A stretch of DNA of 64,000 nucleotides from JAFDXJ01 sp039811225 (lineage in GTDB: Bacteria; Bacteroidota; Bacteroidia; Chitinophagales; Chitinophagaceae), in the NCBI GenBank assembly GCA_039811225.1, contig JBDHYG010000007.1:1-64000 (forward strand). Direction: 5' to 3'. Made by a program: the position numbers and the translations under genes. The notes under the pieces were generated by a model, which saw only the letters and a list, made by a program, of their open reading frames with translations, searched no databases and had not been told where the DNA came from. This document shows positions 45,557 through 54,940 of this stretch, one piece after another (position 1 is the first letter of the stretch; every line of letters begins with the position of its first letter).

Positions 45557-47455
45557 TTAAAAATGCCAGCGGACAAATGCTTCCAATGCTGCATATTTGG
45601 TCATTCCCAACAAAGCATACATATTCGCTGTATTTGCATTCCGCTCTTCAGCCCGTTGCCAGAATTCCCGGGCATCTGCCCCCTGGAAGGGCACCATATC
45701 CTTTTGGCTTTGATGGATAAAAATACCATTCCGTTTTTTCACCACCTGGTCCGGGCTCATGGGTACCGCCATTTCGATTTCATCAATATCCCATTCCTGC
45801 CAGGCGCCTTTGTATAACCATACCCAACAATCTGCTATCCATGTATCCCCTGCTGCTTTTATACGGTGGATACTTTCCATCACCACATCAAGGCAAACTT
45901 TATGTGTACCATGTGGGTCAGCCAGGTCACCGGCACAATATACCTGGTGTGGTTTTATACTACGCAACAAAGCCATGGTCAGTTGTACATCCTCTTCTCC
46001 CATTGGTTTTTTCTCTACCTCCCCGGTTTCATAAAATGGTAGGTTTTGGAAATGCCGGTTCGCCTCCGGTACGCCCACATACTTACAGGTGGCGCTGGCT
46101 TCACAGCGACGTATCAAGCCCTTGATGGCCCGGATTTCTGCTGTATCAGACTGGTTGAGTTGCTTTGTATGTAAAAATGCTTCTGCATCTTTTAAAATTT
46201 TCCGGCTTTTATCATTATTGATTCCGAACATATCTTCAAAGCCTACGGCAAAATCAAGGAAACGGGTTACAAATTCATCTGTTACCGCAATATTCCCACT
46301 GGTTTGATACGCTACATGTACATCATGTCCCTGGTCCTGCAGCCGCATGAATGTGCCGCCCATACTAATGATATCATCATCAGGGTGGGGCGAAAAAATC
46401 AGGCAACGTTTGGGATAGGGCTCACTCCTTTCCGGGTGCTTGGGAATATTGGCATTGGGCTTTCCACCTGGCCAGCCGGTAATAGAATCCCGTAACATAT
46501 AATACACCTGCAGGTTAATTTCATAGGCTTCCCCTTTTTCCACCAGCAAATCGCCTAAACCACTTTCATTATAATCATGCATGGTCAGGCTGAGAATAGG
46601 CTTCTTTAATTTTAGTGCCATATTCACTACGGCACGTTTGATCATTTTTGGTGTCCAATCAATTTCTCCTGCCAGCCAGGGGGATTTAAAGCGGGTAAGT
46701 TCCGCTGCTGCAAATTGGTCTAATACAAATGTGCAATGATTATGTTGTTGTAAAATGCTTGCCGGGATCTGCTCGGTAACATGTCCTTCCACTGCCTTGG
46801 CAACGATCGGGGCTTTATGCCCCCAGGCCATCAATATCACCCGCCGGGCTTTCATAATTGTTTGGATGCCCATTGTTATAGCCAGGCGCGGTACTTTAGA
46901 AATATTTTCAAAATCTTTTGAATTGGCAATACGCGTGCTGATATCCAAATTGATCAAACGTGTCCTGGAAAAAATACTGCTCCCCGGTTCGTTGAACCCG
47001 ATATGACCATTATTACCAATACCAAGAATTTGTAAACCAATTCCACCGGCATCTTCAATCATTTGTTCATAAGCAATGCAATGACTCTTAATTTTTTCTT
47101 TGGGTAATTCCCCATTGGGAATATGAATATTCTGTGGTAAAATATCCACCTGGTCAAATAAGTGCCGGTGCATGAAGCTCCAGTAACTTTGATATACTTC
47201 CGGTGCTATCGGATAATATTCATCCAGGTTGAAAGTGATCACATGCTTAAAGCTCAGCCTTTCTTCCTTATGCATTCGCACCAGTTCAGCATACAGTTCC
47301 AGGGGTGTGGATCCTGTTGCCAACCCCAGTACACAGGCTTTTCCGGATGCTTGTGTTTCGCGTATATAATGGGCGATTTCACCTGCTACATACTTTGCAC
47401 CGATTTTGGGTGTATCAAAAATTTCAACCGGTATTTTTTCAAACGAATCTACCAT
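45557..47455 (-). CDS. nagB: Glucosamine-6-phosphate deaminase fused to a PIG-L deacetylase domain
   Basis: A 632-residue fusion. Residues about 10-275 are a NagB domain: GLATGSTPLELY, TFNLDEYYP and GIGNNGHIGFNEPGSS hold substrate loops and catalytic His151 and Glu156; Asn149 replaces the Asp of the E. coli enzyme, as in many Gram-positive NagBs. Residues about 345-632 are a PIG-L domain with SPHPDDDIISMGG (His357-Asp361) and a distal DLADPHGTHKVC. Such fusions are known in Bacteroidota. The coupling could combine deacetylation and deamination of an amino sugar (inference). Monocistronic. Confidence 0.9.
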   Translation of the reverse strand: MVDSFEKIPVEIFDTPKIGAKYVAGEIAHYIRETQASGKACVLGLATGSTPLELYAELVRMHKEERLSFKHVITFNLDEYYPIAPEVYQSYWSFMHRHLFDQVDILPQNIHIPNGELPKEKIKSHCIAYEQMIEDAGGIGLQILGIGNNGHIGFNEPGSSIFSRTRLINLDISTRIANSKDFENISKVPRLAITMGIQTIMKARRVILMAWGHKAPIVAKAVEGHVTEQIPASILQQHNHCTFVLDQFAAAELTRFKSPWLAGEIDWTPKMIKRAVVNMALKLKKPILSLTMHDYNESGLGDLLVEKGEAYEINLQVYYMLRDSITGWPGGKPNANIPKHPERSEPYPKRCLIFSPHPDDDIISMGGTFMRLQDQGHDVHVAYQTSGNIAVTDEFVTRFLDFAVGFEDMFGINNDKSRKILKDAEAFLHTKQLNQSDTAEIRAIKGLIRRCEASATCKYVGVPEANRHFQNLPFYETGEVEKKPMGEEDVQLTMALLRSIKPHQVYCAGDLADPHGTHKVCLDVVMESIHRIKAAGDTWIADCWVWLYKGAWQEWDIDEIEMAVPMSPDQVVKKRNGIFIHQSQKDMVPFQGADAREFWQRAEERNANTANMYALLGMTKYAALEAFVRWHF

Positions 47456-47480
47456 AGTATTGTTTTAGTTGTTGGAATTA

Positions 47481-47488
47481 CAAAGGTA
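47481..47488 (-). promoter_or_regulatory. -7 promoter element of the nagB fusion gene
   Basis: The minus strand reads TACCTTTG, a perfect TAnnTTTG box, 25 nt before the ATG. No clear -33 box. Confidence 0.45.
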
Positions 47489-47499
47489 TTAAAGGGTAA

Positions 47500-48123
47500 T
47501 CATTTTACGATTGCTACTTTTGTTTTCAATGTGCCTGTCCGTTCATTTTTGTAATTAACTGCTGTTTTCTTTAAATACCAGGCAGGTTTTTGTTTAATGA
47601 TCTGCTGATATATCACACAACTTTTAGTATGTGCCCCCGTTAAATAACCGGTACTCATCAAAAACTCATTGGTAATTTCATCGCCGGTAAATTTAAAGCG
47701 CGTTTTAAATAATTTGACCCATTCTTTTTTTTCCAGGGGATGATGCTGGTCCAGCCAATTTTTGAAAGATCCACATTCCTGCTGTAATTGCAGAATGGCT
47801 TTCGCATTATAAATCGTTGCAGCAATTTTAAGTCTATTGCGGATTATCCCCGGATCAGCTAATAATTTTCTCACTTTATGGGGAGTATAGTTTGCTACTT
47901 TCTCAATAACAAAACCATCAAATGCGCAAAAAAAATTTTCTTTCTTCCGTAAAATTGTTTCCCAACTCAAACCAGCCTGATTGATCTCTAAAATTAAACG
48001 CGCAAATAAAGCATTATCGTCATGAATTGGAAAGCCATATTGCTTGTCATGATAAATACGATGGACATTATCCATTGGTAATTTTTCTACAAAATCACAA
48101 TAACTGTTTATGCTATCCGCCAT
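47500..48123 (-). CDS. tag: DNA-3-methyladenine glycosylase I
   Basis: Excises 3-methyladenine from DNA. About 207 residues from ATG 48121-48123. The Tag fold is recognisable: an N-terminal Cys (SYCDFV) and YHDKQYG supply zinc ligands, EINQAGLSWETILRKKENF holds the catalytic-pocket Glu, GIIRNRLKI is conserved, and GAHTKSC near the C-terminus gives the last His and Cys ligands. A start at 48180 is possible but would lie deep in hutG. The chosen start overlaps the hutG end by 11 nt, so it may be co-transcribed with the hut genes. Confidence 0.88.
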   Translation of the reverse strand: MADSINSYCDFVEKLPMDNVHRIYHDKQYGFPIHDDNALFARLILEINQAGLSWETILRKKENFFCAFDGFVIEKVANYTPHKVRKLLADPGIIRNRLKIAATIYNAKAILQLQQECGSFKNWLDQHHPLEKKEWVKLFKTRFKFTGDEITNEFLMSTGYLTGAHTKSCVIYQQIIKQKPAWYLKKTAVNYKNERTGTLKTKVAIVK

Positions 48124-49186
48124 TTTCCAATGTATTTTTTTCCTGCATGGCTTTGATAAAATCACTGACCAGGTAAGCAATGAGTTTGCCGGTTGCCGGG
48201 CTCTTCCGGTTATCTGCTAATTGCGTGGCTCCTTCGCAAATGTGTAAATAAGCTACCTGTGCATGCGTTGCCATATAATTTACATACTGCCGGGCATGTA
48301 CCGGTGAAACACCTACCGGCGAAAAGGCGCTACTCAGGACATTTTCTATACTATCCAGGTCTAATTCTATCCCGCAAAAATTATTCTCTGTGAAACTCAG
48401 CGCATGTGCCAACGCCTGGCGAAAACTTTTCTTTTCATGCAGGAATATATCTTCAAATGTGATAAAATCAATAAATGGATTATTGGCAATATCCAGCCAC
48501 ATATTTTGTGTCAGGTAATTTTCATGTAAGGCTACTATACAATATTTCTCCAGGTATCCATCCTCATCTGCATAACGAAATGCATTACCACTGTGACGGC
48601 CTTCCATAGGCCGGTAATCAGCATGTGCATCGAGGTTGACCACATTAACCTCAGCCAATGGAATCCGGCCGCTGCGGTGTAACCCCTTGGCAGCGCCTTT
48701 AATACAGCCATAGGCATTGTTGTGTCCACCACCAATGATGACAGGAATTTTATTATGCCGGGTAATGAGGCTGACCAGCTGCTCCATTTCTTCATCTATA
48801 ATCGCCGTGGCCTGGCGATATGCTTTTATTTTTTCTTCGTAATTTGGGCCATTCTTTTCTATGACCTGTTTTAAATCAGTAAAATCAAACTGCCCCAATA
48901 AAAGCACTTCACTGCCATCAAAAAAATCATTGCTTTGCAAATTCAAAAAAGCCTGCAGGAAAGGTTGCCAGGCTGTATCGGCGCCACCAATACCCAAATT
49001 CCCTTTAATACCCATATCTTCCGGAATACCTGCTATAACAAAAAGCGCTTCACTTTTTTGAATGCGCTCTTCCAAATGCTCACCGGGCTCGGGGGTTTTA
49101 ATTTTCTCACCTAATTTCGTCTCAAAGCGTCGCAGATGAGTATAACTTAAGACATCTTCTTTGGAAAAAATTTTTAAATGCTTCAT
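48113..49186 (-). CDS. hutG: Formimidoylglutamase (arginase family)
   Basis: Hydrolyses N-formimidoyl-glutamate to glutamate and formamide, the last step of one histidine degradation route. The 357 residues contain the arginase-family manganese ligands: GGGHNNAYG, NLDAHADYRP and ELDLDSI. It lies 90 nt downstream of hutI in the same direction, which supports HutG over arginase or agmatinase. The family is clear; the exact substrate rests on context. Confidence 0.85.
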   Translation of the reverse strand: MKHLKIFSKEDVLSYTHLRRFETKLGEKIKTPEPGEHLEERIQKSEALFVIAGIPEDMGIKGNLGIGGADTAWQPFLQAFLNLQSNDFFDGSEVLLLGQFDFTDLKQVIEKNGPNYEEKIKAYRQATAIIDEEMEQLVSLITRHNKIPVIIGGGHNNAYGCIKGAAKGLHRSGRIPLAEVNVVNLDAHADYRPMEGRHSGNAFRYADEDGYLEKYCIVALHENYLTQNMWLDIANNPFIDFITFEDIFLHEKKSFRQALAHALSFTENNFCGIELDLDSIENVLSSAFSPVGVSPVHARQYVNYMATHAQVAYLHICEGATQLADNRKSPATGKLIAYLVSDFIKAMQEKNTLENGG

Positions 49187-49276
49187 GTTTTTTCAAGTAT
49201 TTCTTTTGCCTTTCTTTAAAAATGTGGGGGGCTGATTTTCAAATATATTTTTTAACCCCTGTGTCTTCATGACGTA

Positions 49277-50515
49277 TTATATTTTGTTCCCATTAATAAA
49301 AACCGCTTCAATTAAATTACTTCCAAAAGCATATGGAAGATAGGCCAGTGAAGGTAATGGTTTTGTCATAATGAAATTTGCCAATTTGCCTTTTGTGATA
49401 CTACCTGCCTGGTCAGCACATTCCATAGCATATGCGCCCTGGATAGTTGCCGCATTGATGGCTTCTTCCGGTAACATTTTCATTTGAATACAACTCATGG
49501 AAACAACCGTATTCATATTCCCGCTGGGAGATGTTCCTGGATTAAAATCTGATGCCAGGGCAATGGCACATCCGGCATCAATCAATTGCCTGGCAGGCTG
49601 GAATGGCATGCGCAAAAAATAAGCAGCTGTCGGCAACAAAGTACCGATGGTAGCTGATTGTGCCAACATATCGATCGCTTCCTGGTCCATCGTCTCGAGA
49701 TGGTCTACAGAAATCGCCCCCAGTTTTACACCCACTTGTACCCCACCCGATGCATGCAATTGATTGGCATGAATCTTTGCTTTTAAACCATATTGCATGC
49801 CGGCCCGGCATATCATCTCCGTTTCTTCCACAGAATAAAAACCTTCTTCACAAAAGACATCAATATAATCCGCTAAGTTTTCCTTGGCTATAGCAGGTAA
49901 CATGTCACGAATAATACAATCAATATAGCCTGCATGATTTTGCTTGTATTCTTCCGGGAAACTATGTGCACCCAAAAAAGTTGCTTTTACCGGGATTGGC
50001 GCCCGCTCTTTGATTCGCCGGATAACACGCAACATTTTCAATTCACTTTCCAGGCTAAGCCCATACCCGCTTTTTATTTCAATAGCGCCGGTACCTAATG
50101 CCATCAACTCCTGCAAGCGATCCCAGGCCCTGTTAAATAATTCTTCTTCCGGCATAGCACGTAATTTGGCCGCGGAATTAAGAATGCCTCCTCCTTTGGC
50201 AGCAATAGCCGCATAACTCAGGCCTTTAATTTTATCTACAAATTCATCTTCCCGGCTGGCAGCAAAAACCAGGTGTGTATGGCTATCACACCAGGCCGGT
50301 AAAAGAAATTTCCCGGTAGCATCTACTTTATTGGCTTGCAAATAGTCAGTTGGTAAATCTTTCATGGTTCCATATTCCACCACCTTCCCGTCTTCACAGT
50401 ACAAAAAGGCATCCTCGATTACCGGTAAGCCGGCAAGGGTACTGCCCCGTAAGACCTGGTTTTTTTCCCGTGTATTTACCAGGCTTTTTATATTTGTAAA
50501 GAGTAATTTATTCAT
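49277..50515 (-). CDS. hutI: Imidazolonepropionase (HutI)
   Basis: Opens the imidazolone ring of 4-imidazolone-5-propanoate to formimidoyl-glutamate. The 412-residue amidohydrolase has CDSHTHLVFAASREDEF (metal His pair), KSGYGLSLESELKML, KIHANQLHASGG, SVDHLE and ALASDFNPGTSPSGN, all HutI blocks. With hutG directly downstream this forms part of a histidine utilisation operon; hutH and hutU are not in the window. Confidence 0.95.
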   Translation of the reverse strand: MNKLLFTNIKSLVNTREKNQVLRGSTLAGLPVIEDAFLYCEDGKVVEYGTMKDLPTDYLQANKVDATGKFLLPAWCDSHTHLVFAASREDEFVDKIKGLSYAAIAAKGGGILNSAAKLRAMPEEELFNRAWDRLQELMALGTGAIEIKSGYGLSLESELKMLRVIRRIKERAPIPVKATFLGAHSFPEEYKQNHAGYIDCIIRDMLPAIAKENLADYIDVFCEEGFYSVEETEMICRAGMQYGLKAKIHANQLHASGGVQVGVKLGAISVDHLETMDQEAIDMLAQSATIGTLLPTAAYFLRMPFQPARQLIDAGCAIALASDFNPGTSPSGNMNTVVSMSCIQMKMLPEEAINAATIQGAYAMECADQAGSITKGKLANFIMTKPLPSLAYLPYAFGSNLIEAVFINGNKI

Positions 50516-50573
50516 AGAGCAATATTACAAATAGGTTTACAGCTTCCATGAATTTTTTGACTATATCCCTGAA

Positions 50574-50581
50574 TATCTTTG
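50574..50581 (+). promoter_or_regulatory. -7 promoter element of the patatin gene
   Basis: TATCTTTG, a perfect TAnnTTTG box, ends 9 nt before the ATG at 50591. A TTTG at 50556-50559 is only 14 nt upstream, shorter than usual. Confidence 0.5.
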
Positions 50582-50590
50582 CGGGAACTT

Positions 50591-52819
50591 ATGAAATCAT
50601 TATTCCTTTCTTTATTGGGCCTGTTTTTTTTATTCGCTGCTTATTGTCAGCAACGCCCTAAATTAGGATTAACCCTGAGTGGTGGCGGTGCGAAAGGCCT
50701 GGCGCATATAGGTGTTTTAAAAGCCATTGATTCTGCCGGCCTGCACATTGATTATGTTAGTGGTACCAGCATGGGCGCTGCCATTGGAGCCATGTATGCC
50801 CTCGGTTATTCACCGGATACTTTATTATATTTAGCTCGGCATATTGATTGGGATCTCTTGCTGAGCAATGCCGCTTCCCTGCGCAGCATGTCTATTGATG
50901 AAAAATCGGAATATGATAAATATGCTATTGAATTACCCTGGGTGAATAATGCCTTTCGCATACCCAGCGGTGTGTTGGAATCGGAAGAACTCTGGCTGAA
51001 ACTTAGTGAATATTTTTTCCCCGTCTATCCGTTGAAGAGATTCTCCACTTTTCCACGGGGTTTTTCCTGCATGGCCACGGATATATCCAGCGGGGAAGGT
51101 GTAGTGCTTGATTCCGGTGAATTGACCCAGGCGGTGCGGGCCAGCATGACCATTCCATCAGTATTTACGGCGGCTAAACTCGATGGCCGAAAATTAGTGG
51201 ATGGTGGTATCGTCAATAATTTTCCCGTTAGCCTGGCGAAAAAAGAAGGTGCCGATTATGTTATCGGCAGTGATGTAGCCGGCAACCTGTTACCAAAAGA
51301 AAAAATTACCAATATCTTCCAGGTACTTTTACAGGTGGCTTTTTTTAGAGAGGATAAAGATGCCAAAGAAGAAAAGGACAATTGTAATTTTTATATACAA
51401 CACAAACTGGATGAATATACCATGGGCAGTTTTGGCTCCGTACAGGAGATTATCCGGGAGGGTCTGAAAACAGGAGATTCAATTTATCCCCGATTAAAAA
51501 AACTTGCCGATTCCCTGGATGGCCTGTATGGAAAAGATTTGCGGCCTTATCCACTAATTCCCGCTATTCGTTCTGTAAAAATTTCAGCTATCGAAGTAAC
51601 CGGTTTAATGCGCACCAAAAAAACATTTTTTCTTCACCGGATTGATATGCCCCTGGGCATTCAGTACACCGCACAGGAAATTGCCCAGCATATCCGAAAA
51701 GCCTTTGGTACCCGTTATTACAATAAAATCATTTATGCAGTAGAACCACAAGCCGATGGCTCAGCAATTATTCATTTTGAAGTGGAAGAAAACCCATTCA
51801 CCTTTGCCAAGGCCGGTATTTCCTATAATTCATTCAATGGCATCAGCCTGATTGGCAATATCACTTCCCGGAATTTTTTTACCCCCTACTCAAGAAGCCT
51901 GGTAACGGCAAACCTGGGCGAAAACCTGAAAATACGCGGAGAACATTTGCAATACTTTGGAAAATTCAAGACCCTGACTTTAGCAGCCTCCATCGAAGCA
52001 GCTAATTCCGGCTTTACCAATTACATCAATTTTCAAAAAGATGGAACTTACCGGCTCAATACATTTACTGCAGATGTAAATATGCATTGGACCTTGCGAA
52101 GAAATTACGCCATCGGCTTAGGTACCCGTTTCCTGTCTTATTATTATAAACCGGATATAGTTTCCAAATATGAGTTACATGGCAATAATAATATGCTCAG
52201 CAGTTATGCATTTATCCAATTAAATACATTAAGCAATTCCATTTATCCCAAAAAAGGAACTAAAATATTTGCACAAGTGGGCTACCAGTACAACCAACAC
52301 CAGAACATTGATCTCTATCACAATGGCAGCCTGATCCTGAATGAAGATTCCATTGGTGGCCAGTTCGCGGATTATTGGCAGACAAAATTTGATTATCAAA
52401 ATTTTCTTCCATTATCCCCCAAATTTACCCTGATAACAACCATTCAAAATTCCATCGCCTTTCATAGTAAATCGATCCTCAATGGTGATTATTATATCGG
52501 GGGCCTCACTGCGAGCTTTCCCAACCAGGTAGTCTTTGCCGGCTTAAATGAAGGCACCGTGCGGACAAACAGCGCTGCTATGTTTCAATTAGGTATCCGT
52601 TATCATCCATATCCCAATATTTATATCACGGCAAAAGCGAATGGCTTGTATTATGATTTTTTACAATCATCCACTTACAATAAATCACCGAATTTTTTAT
52701 CAGGTTATGCGCTTACACTGGGGTATAAATTTATCTTAGGCCCTTTGGAAATTAGCGCCATGTATTGCGACCAATCCAAAAAATTATTGCCTTATATCAA
52801 TCTCGGCATTCCTTTTTAA
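50591..52819 (+). CDS. Patatin-like phospholipase with POTRA and outer-membrane beta-barrel (PlpD-like)
   Basis: A 742-residue exported protein. A signal peptide (about 1-19) precedes a patatin domain (about 24-310) with the oxyanion GGGAKG at 31-36, nucleophile Ser60 in GTSMG and Asp204 in DGG. A POTRA-like domain (about 325-400) and a 16-strand-type beta-barrel (about 400-742) follow. This order matches type Vd autotransporters such as PlpD, which display a lipase on the surface or release it. I chose ATG 50591 because an upstream TTG lies in the promoter box. Confidence 0.87.
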   Translation: MKSLFLSLLGLFFLFAAYCQQRPKLGLTLSGGGAKGLAHIGVLKAIDSAGLHIDYVSGTSMGAAIGAMYALGYSPDTLLYLARHIDWDLLLSNAASLRSMSIDEKSEYDKYAIELPWVNNAFRIPSGVLESEELWLKLSEYFFPVYPLKRFSTFPRGFSCMATDISSGEGVVLDSGELTQAVRASMTIPSVFTAAKLDGRKLVDGGIVNNFPVSLAKKEGADYVIGSDVAGNLLPKEKITNIFQVLLQVAFFREDKDAKEEKDNCNFYIQHKLDEYTMGSFGSVQEIIREGLKTGDSIYPRLKKLADSLDGLYGKDLRPYPLIPAIRSVKISAIEVTGLMRTKKTFFLHRIDMPLGIQYTAQEIAQHIRKAFGTRYYNKIIYAVEPQADGSAIIHFEVEENPFTFAKAGISYNSFNGISLIGNITSRNFFTPYSRSLVTANLGENLKIRGEHLQYFGKFKTLTLAASIEAANSGFTNYINFQKDGTYRLNTFTADVNMHWTLRRNYAIGLGTRFLSYYYKPDIVSKYELHGNNNMLSSYAFIQLNTLSNSIYPKKGTKIFAQVGYQYNQHQNIDLYHNGSLILNEDSIGGQFADYWQTKFDYQNFLPLSPKFTLITTIQNSIAFHSKSILNGDYYIGGLTASFPNQVVFAGLNEGTVRTNSAAMFQLGIRYHPYPNIYITAKANGLYYDFLQSSTYNKSPNFLSGYALTLGYKFILGPLEISAMYCDQSKKLLPYINLGIPF

Positions 52820-52833
52820 ATGATTTAAACACT

Positions 52834-53637
52834 ATGCAGCCATTTACCGATCAGTTAAACAGGAAAATTATTTTACCGGAATTTCCCCCGAAAAAAATTG
52901 TGTCTTTAGTGCCATCCATTACGGAATTGCTTTACGACCTTGGCCTGGAAAAAGAGATAAGCGGTATTACCAAATTTTGCGTACATCCGGGTCATGCCAA
53001 AAAAGACAAACCAATTATTGGTGGCACCAAAAATTTCCATATAGAAAAAATTGAAACATTGGCTCCTGACTTAATCATTGCCAATAAAGAAGAAAATTTA
53101 AAAAGCCAGGTAGATGCATTGCAAACAAAATTTCCTGTATGGATCAGTGATGTGGAAAGTTTTGTTTCCGCTATGCAGCTAATTCAAGGTGTAGGTGCTG
53201 TTACGGGAAAAGATAAAGAGGCTGCCAAATTGATCCAGGCTATTGAAACAGCTTTTTCTACTATCCCCGTTTCCGGAAAAAAATACCGGGTAACCTATCT
53301 CATTTGGCAAAATCCTTTGATGACGATTGGTGGAGATACCTTTATCCAGGTCATGTTGGAAAAAGCCGGCCTGGAGAATGTCTTCAAAGAAAAAGCCCGA
53401 TATCCCGAAATAAGTGTTGAGGATATCAGGGACAGCGGAACCGAAATCCTGTTGCTTTCTTCAGAGCCCTATCCATTTGGAGAAAAACATGTACCCTATT
53501 TTCAGGAAGCATTACCCGGGATTAAGATCCTATTGGCAGATGGCGAAATGTTTAGTTGGTATGGTAGCCGGATGGTAGCTGCAGCAGCTTATTTTAAAGA
53601 CTTGCAAAAAAGGATTTCCCTTTTGGTAAAAGACTAA
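52834..53637 (+). CDS. Helical-backbone metal-receptor-fold protein (BtuF-like), no signal peptide
   Basis: A 267-residue protein of the cobalamin/siderophore substrate-binding fold: KKIVSLVPSITELLYDLGL, IGGTKNFHIEKIETLAPDLIIANKEEN, and the long middle helix are typical. From ATG 52834 there is no signal peptide, so the product should stay in the cytoplasm. An upstream start at 52765 lies inside the patatin gene and adds no good signal. No ABC transporter genes are adjacent. Role unknown. Confidence 0.8.
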   Translation: MQPFTDQLNRKIILPEFPPKKIVSLVPSITELLYDLGLEKEISGITKFCVHPGHAKKDKPIIGGTKNFHIEKIETLAPDLIIANKEENLKSQVDALQTKFPVWISDVESFVSAMQLIQGVGAVTGKDKEAAKLIQAIETAFSTIPVSGKKYRVTYLIWQNPLMTIGGDTFIQVMLEKAGLENVFKEKARYPEISVEDIRDSGTEILLLSSEPYPFGEKHVPYFQEALPGIKILLADGEMFSWYGSRMVAAAAYFKDLQKRISLLVKD

Positions 53638-53642
53638 TTCCG

Positions 53643-53672
53643 TTTGCCATATCAGGGGATTATGTATATTTG
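53643..53672 (+). promoter_or_regulatory. Promoter of the class I aldolase gene
   Basis: TTTG (53643-53646), an 18-nt spacer and TATATTTG (53665-53672), both perfect. It implies a 5' UTR of about 80 nt before the ATG at 53759. Confidence 0.75.
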
Positions 53673-53758
53673 CAGCCGGGAAATTTTTTCGGGGAAATAA
53701 CGATTTTATTTCCCATTTTTTACCAACAAAAAAATCATTCTAAATTAATTCACCGGTT

Positions 53759-54817
53759 ATGGCAAATCAAAAGATTCTACAAATTATGGGGGATAAAGCA
53801 GACAACCTGCTCAACCACAAGTGTACCACCATTGATCAATCCATGTTGTCTTTACCTTCTCCGGATCACCTGGATAAAGTATGGGCTATAAGCAATCGTA
53901 ATGTACAGGTGCTGCGCAGTATGGAACAATTATTAAATCATGGCCGCCTGGCCGGTACGGGATATTGCAGTATCCTCCCGGTGGACCAGGGGATAGAACA
54001 TAGTGGGGGTAGTGCATTTGGGCCAAACCCTATGTATTTTGATCCGGAAAATATTGTAAAGCTGGCTATTGAAGGGGGCTGTAACGGTGTTGCTTCTACT
54101 TTTGGTGTACTGGGTATGATGAGTCGGAAGTATGCACACAAAATTCCGTTTATCGTAAAGATCAATCACAATGAATTGCTCACATACCCCAATAAATTTG
54201 ACCAGACTTTATTTGGTAGTGTAAAAAATGCCTGGAACCTGGGTGCCATGGCAGTGGGTGCTACCATTTATTTTGGCAGTGATCAAAGCACCCGGCAATT
54301 AAAAGAAATTTCAGAAGCATTTGAGCTGGCACACGAACTGGGCATGGTTACCATCTTATGGTGCTACCTTCGGAATGATGCCTTCAAAAAAGACGGTGTG
54401 GATTACCATGCTGCTGCTGACCTTACCGGCCAGGCCAATCACCTGGGCGTAACCATTCAGGCAGACATCATCAAGCAAAAATTACCAGTGAATAATGGTG
54501 GTTACAATGCCATCAAATTTGGCAAGACCAATAAGGCGGTTTATGAAAAATTAACAACCGATAACCCCATTGACCTCTGCCGATATCAATTAATTAATTG
54601 CTATATGGGCCGTGTTGGTCTCATCAATAGCGGCGGTGAGAGCAAAGGCGCCAGCGATATGTATGAAGCCGTAGAAACAGCCGTTGTAAATAAACGTGCC
54701 GGTGGTATGGGCCTGATCATGGGGCGGAAAGCCTTCCAGAAACCTATGAAAGAAGGTGTGGATTTATTAAATATTGTACAGGATGTTTATTTAGACCAGT
54801 CGATTACAATTGCGTAA
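53759..54817 (+). CDS. fbaB: Class I fructose-bisphosphate aldolase (FbaB/DhnA type)
   Basis: A Schiff-base aldolase of glycolysis and gluconeogenesis, 352 residues. Recognisable blocks are ILPVDQGIEHSGG near 77, FDPENIVKLAIEGGCNGVAST, KINHNELLTYPN and INSGGES in the phosphate-binding region, with GLIMGRKAFQKP close to the end. This matches the bacterial FbaB branch. Strong promoter upstream, terminator downstream; monocistronic. Confidence 0.93.
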   Translation: MANQKILQIMGDKADNLLNHKCTTIDQSMLSLPSPDHLDKVWAISNRNVQVLRSMEQLLNHGRLAGTGYCSILPVDQGIEHSGGSAFGPNPMYFDPENIVKLAIEGGCNGVASTFGVLGMMSRKYAHKIPFIVKINHNELLTYPNKFDQTLFGSVKNAWNLGAMAVGATIYFGSDQSTRQLKEISEAFELAHELGMVTILWCYLRNDAFKKDGVDYHAAADLTGQANHLGVTIQADIIKQKLPVNNGGYNAIKFGKTNKAVYEKLTTDNPIDLCRYQLINCYMGRVGLINSGGESKGASDMYEAVETAVVNKRAGGMGLIMGRKAFQKPMKEGVDLLNIVQDVYLDQSITIA

Positions 54818-54833
54818 TAGCTCTATTTCTGTT

Positions 54834-54868
54834 TCCTGCTGCAAGATTTTTGCAGCAGGATTTTTTTT
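54834..54868 (+). terminator. Terminator of fbaB
   Basis: An 11-bp perfect stem (54834-54844 with 54850-54860), 5-nt loop, then eight T residues to 54868. Confidence 0.92.
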
Positions 54869-54940
54869 CTTTCTTTTTTTCTTGAAAAAATATACTTATT
54901 TCTTTTTTAGTACCTTCATTTCCCCAATTTTTGAAAACGA

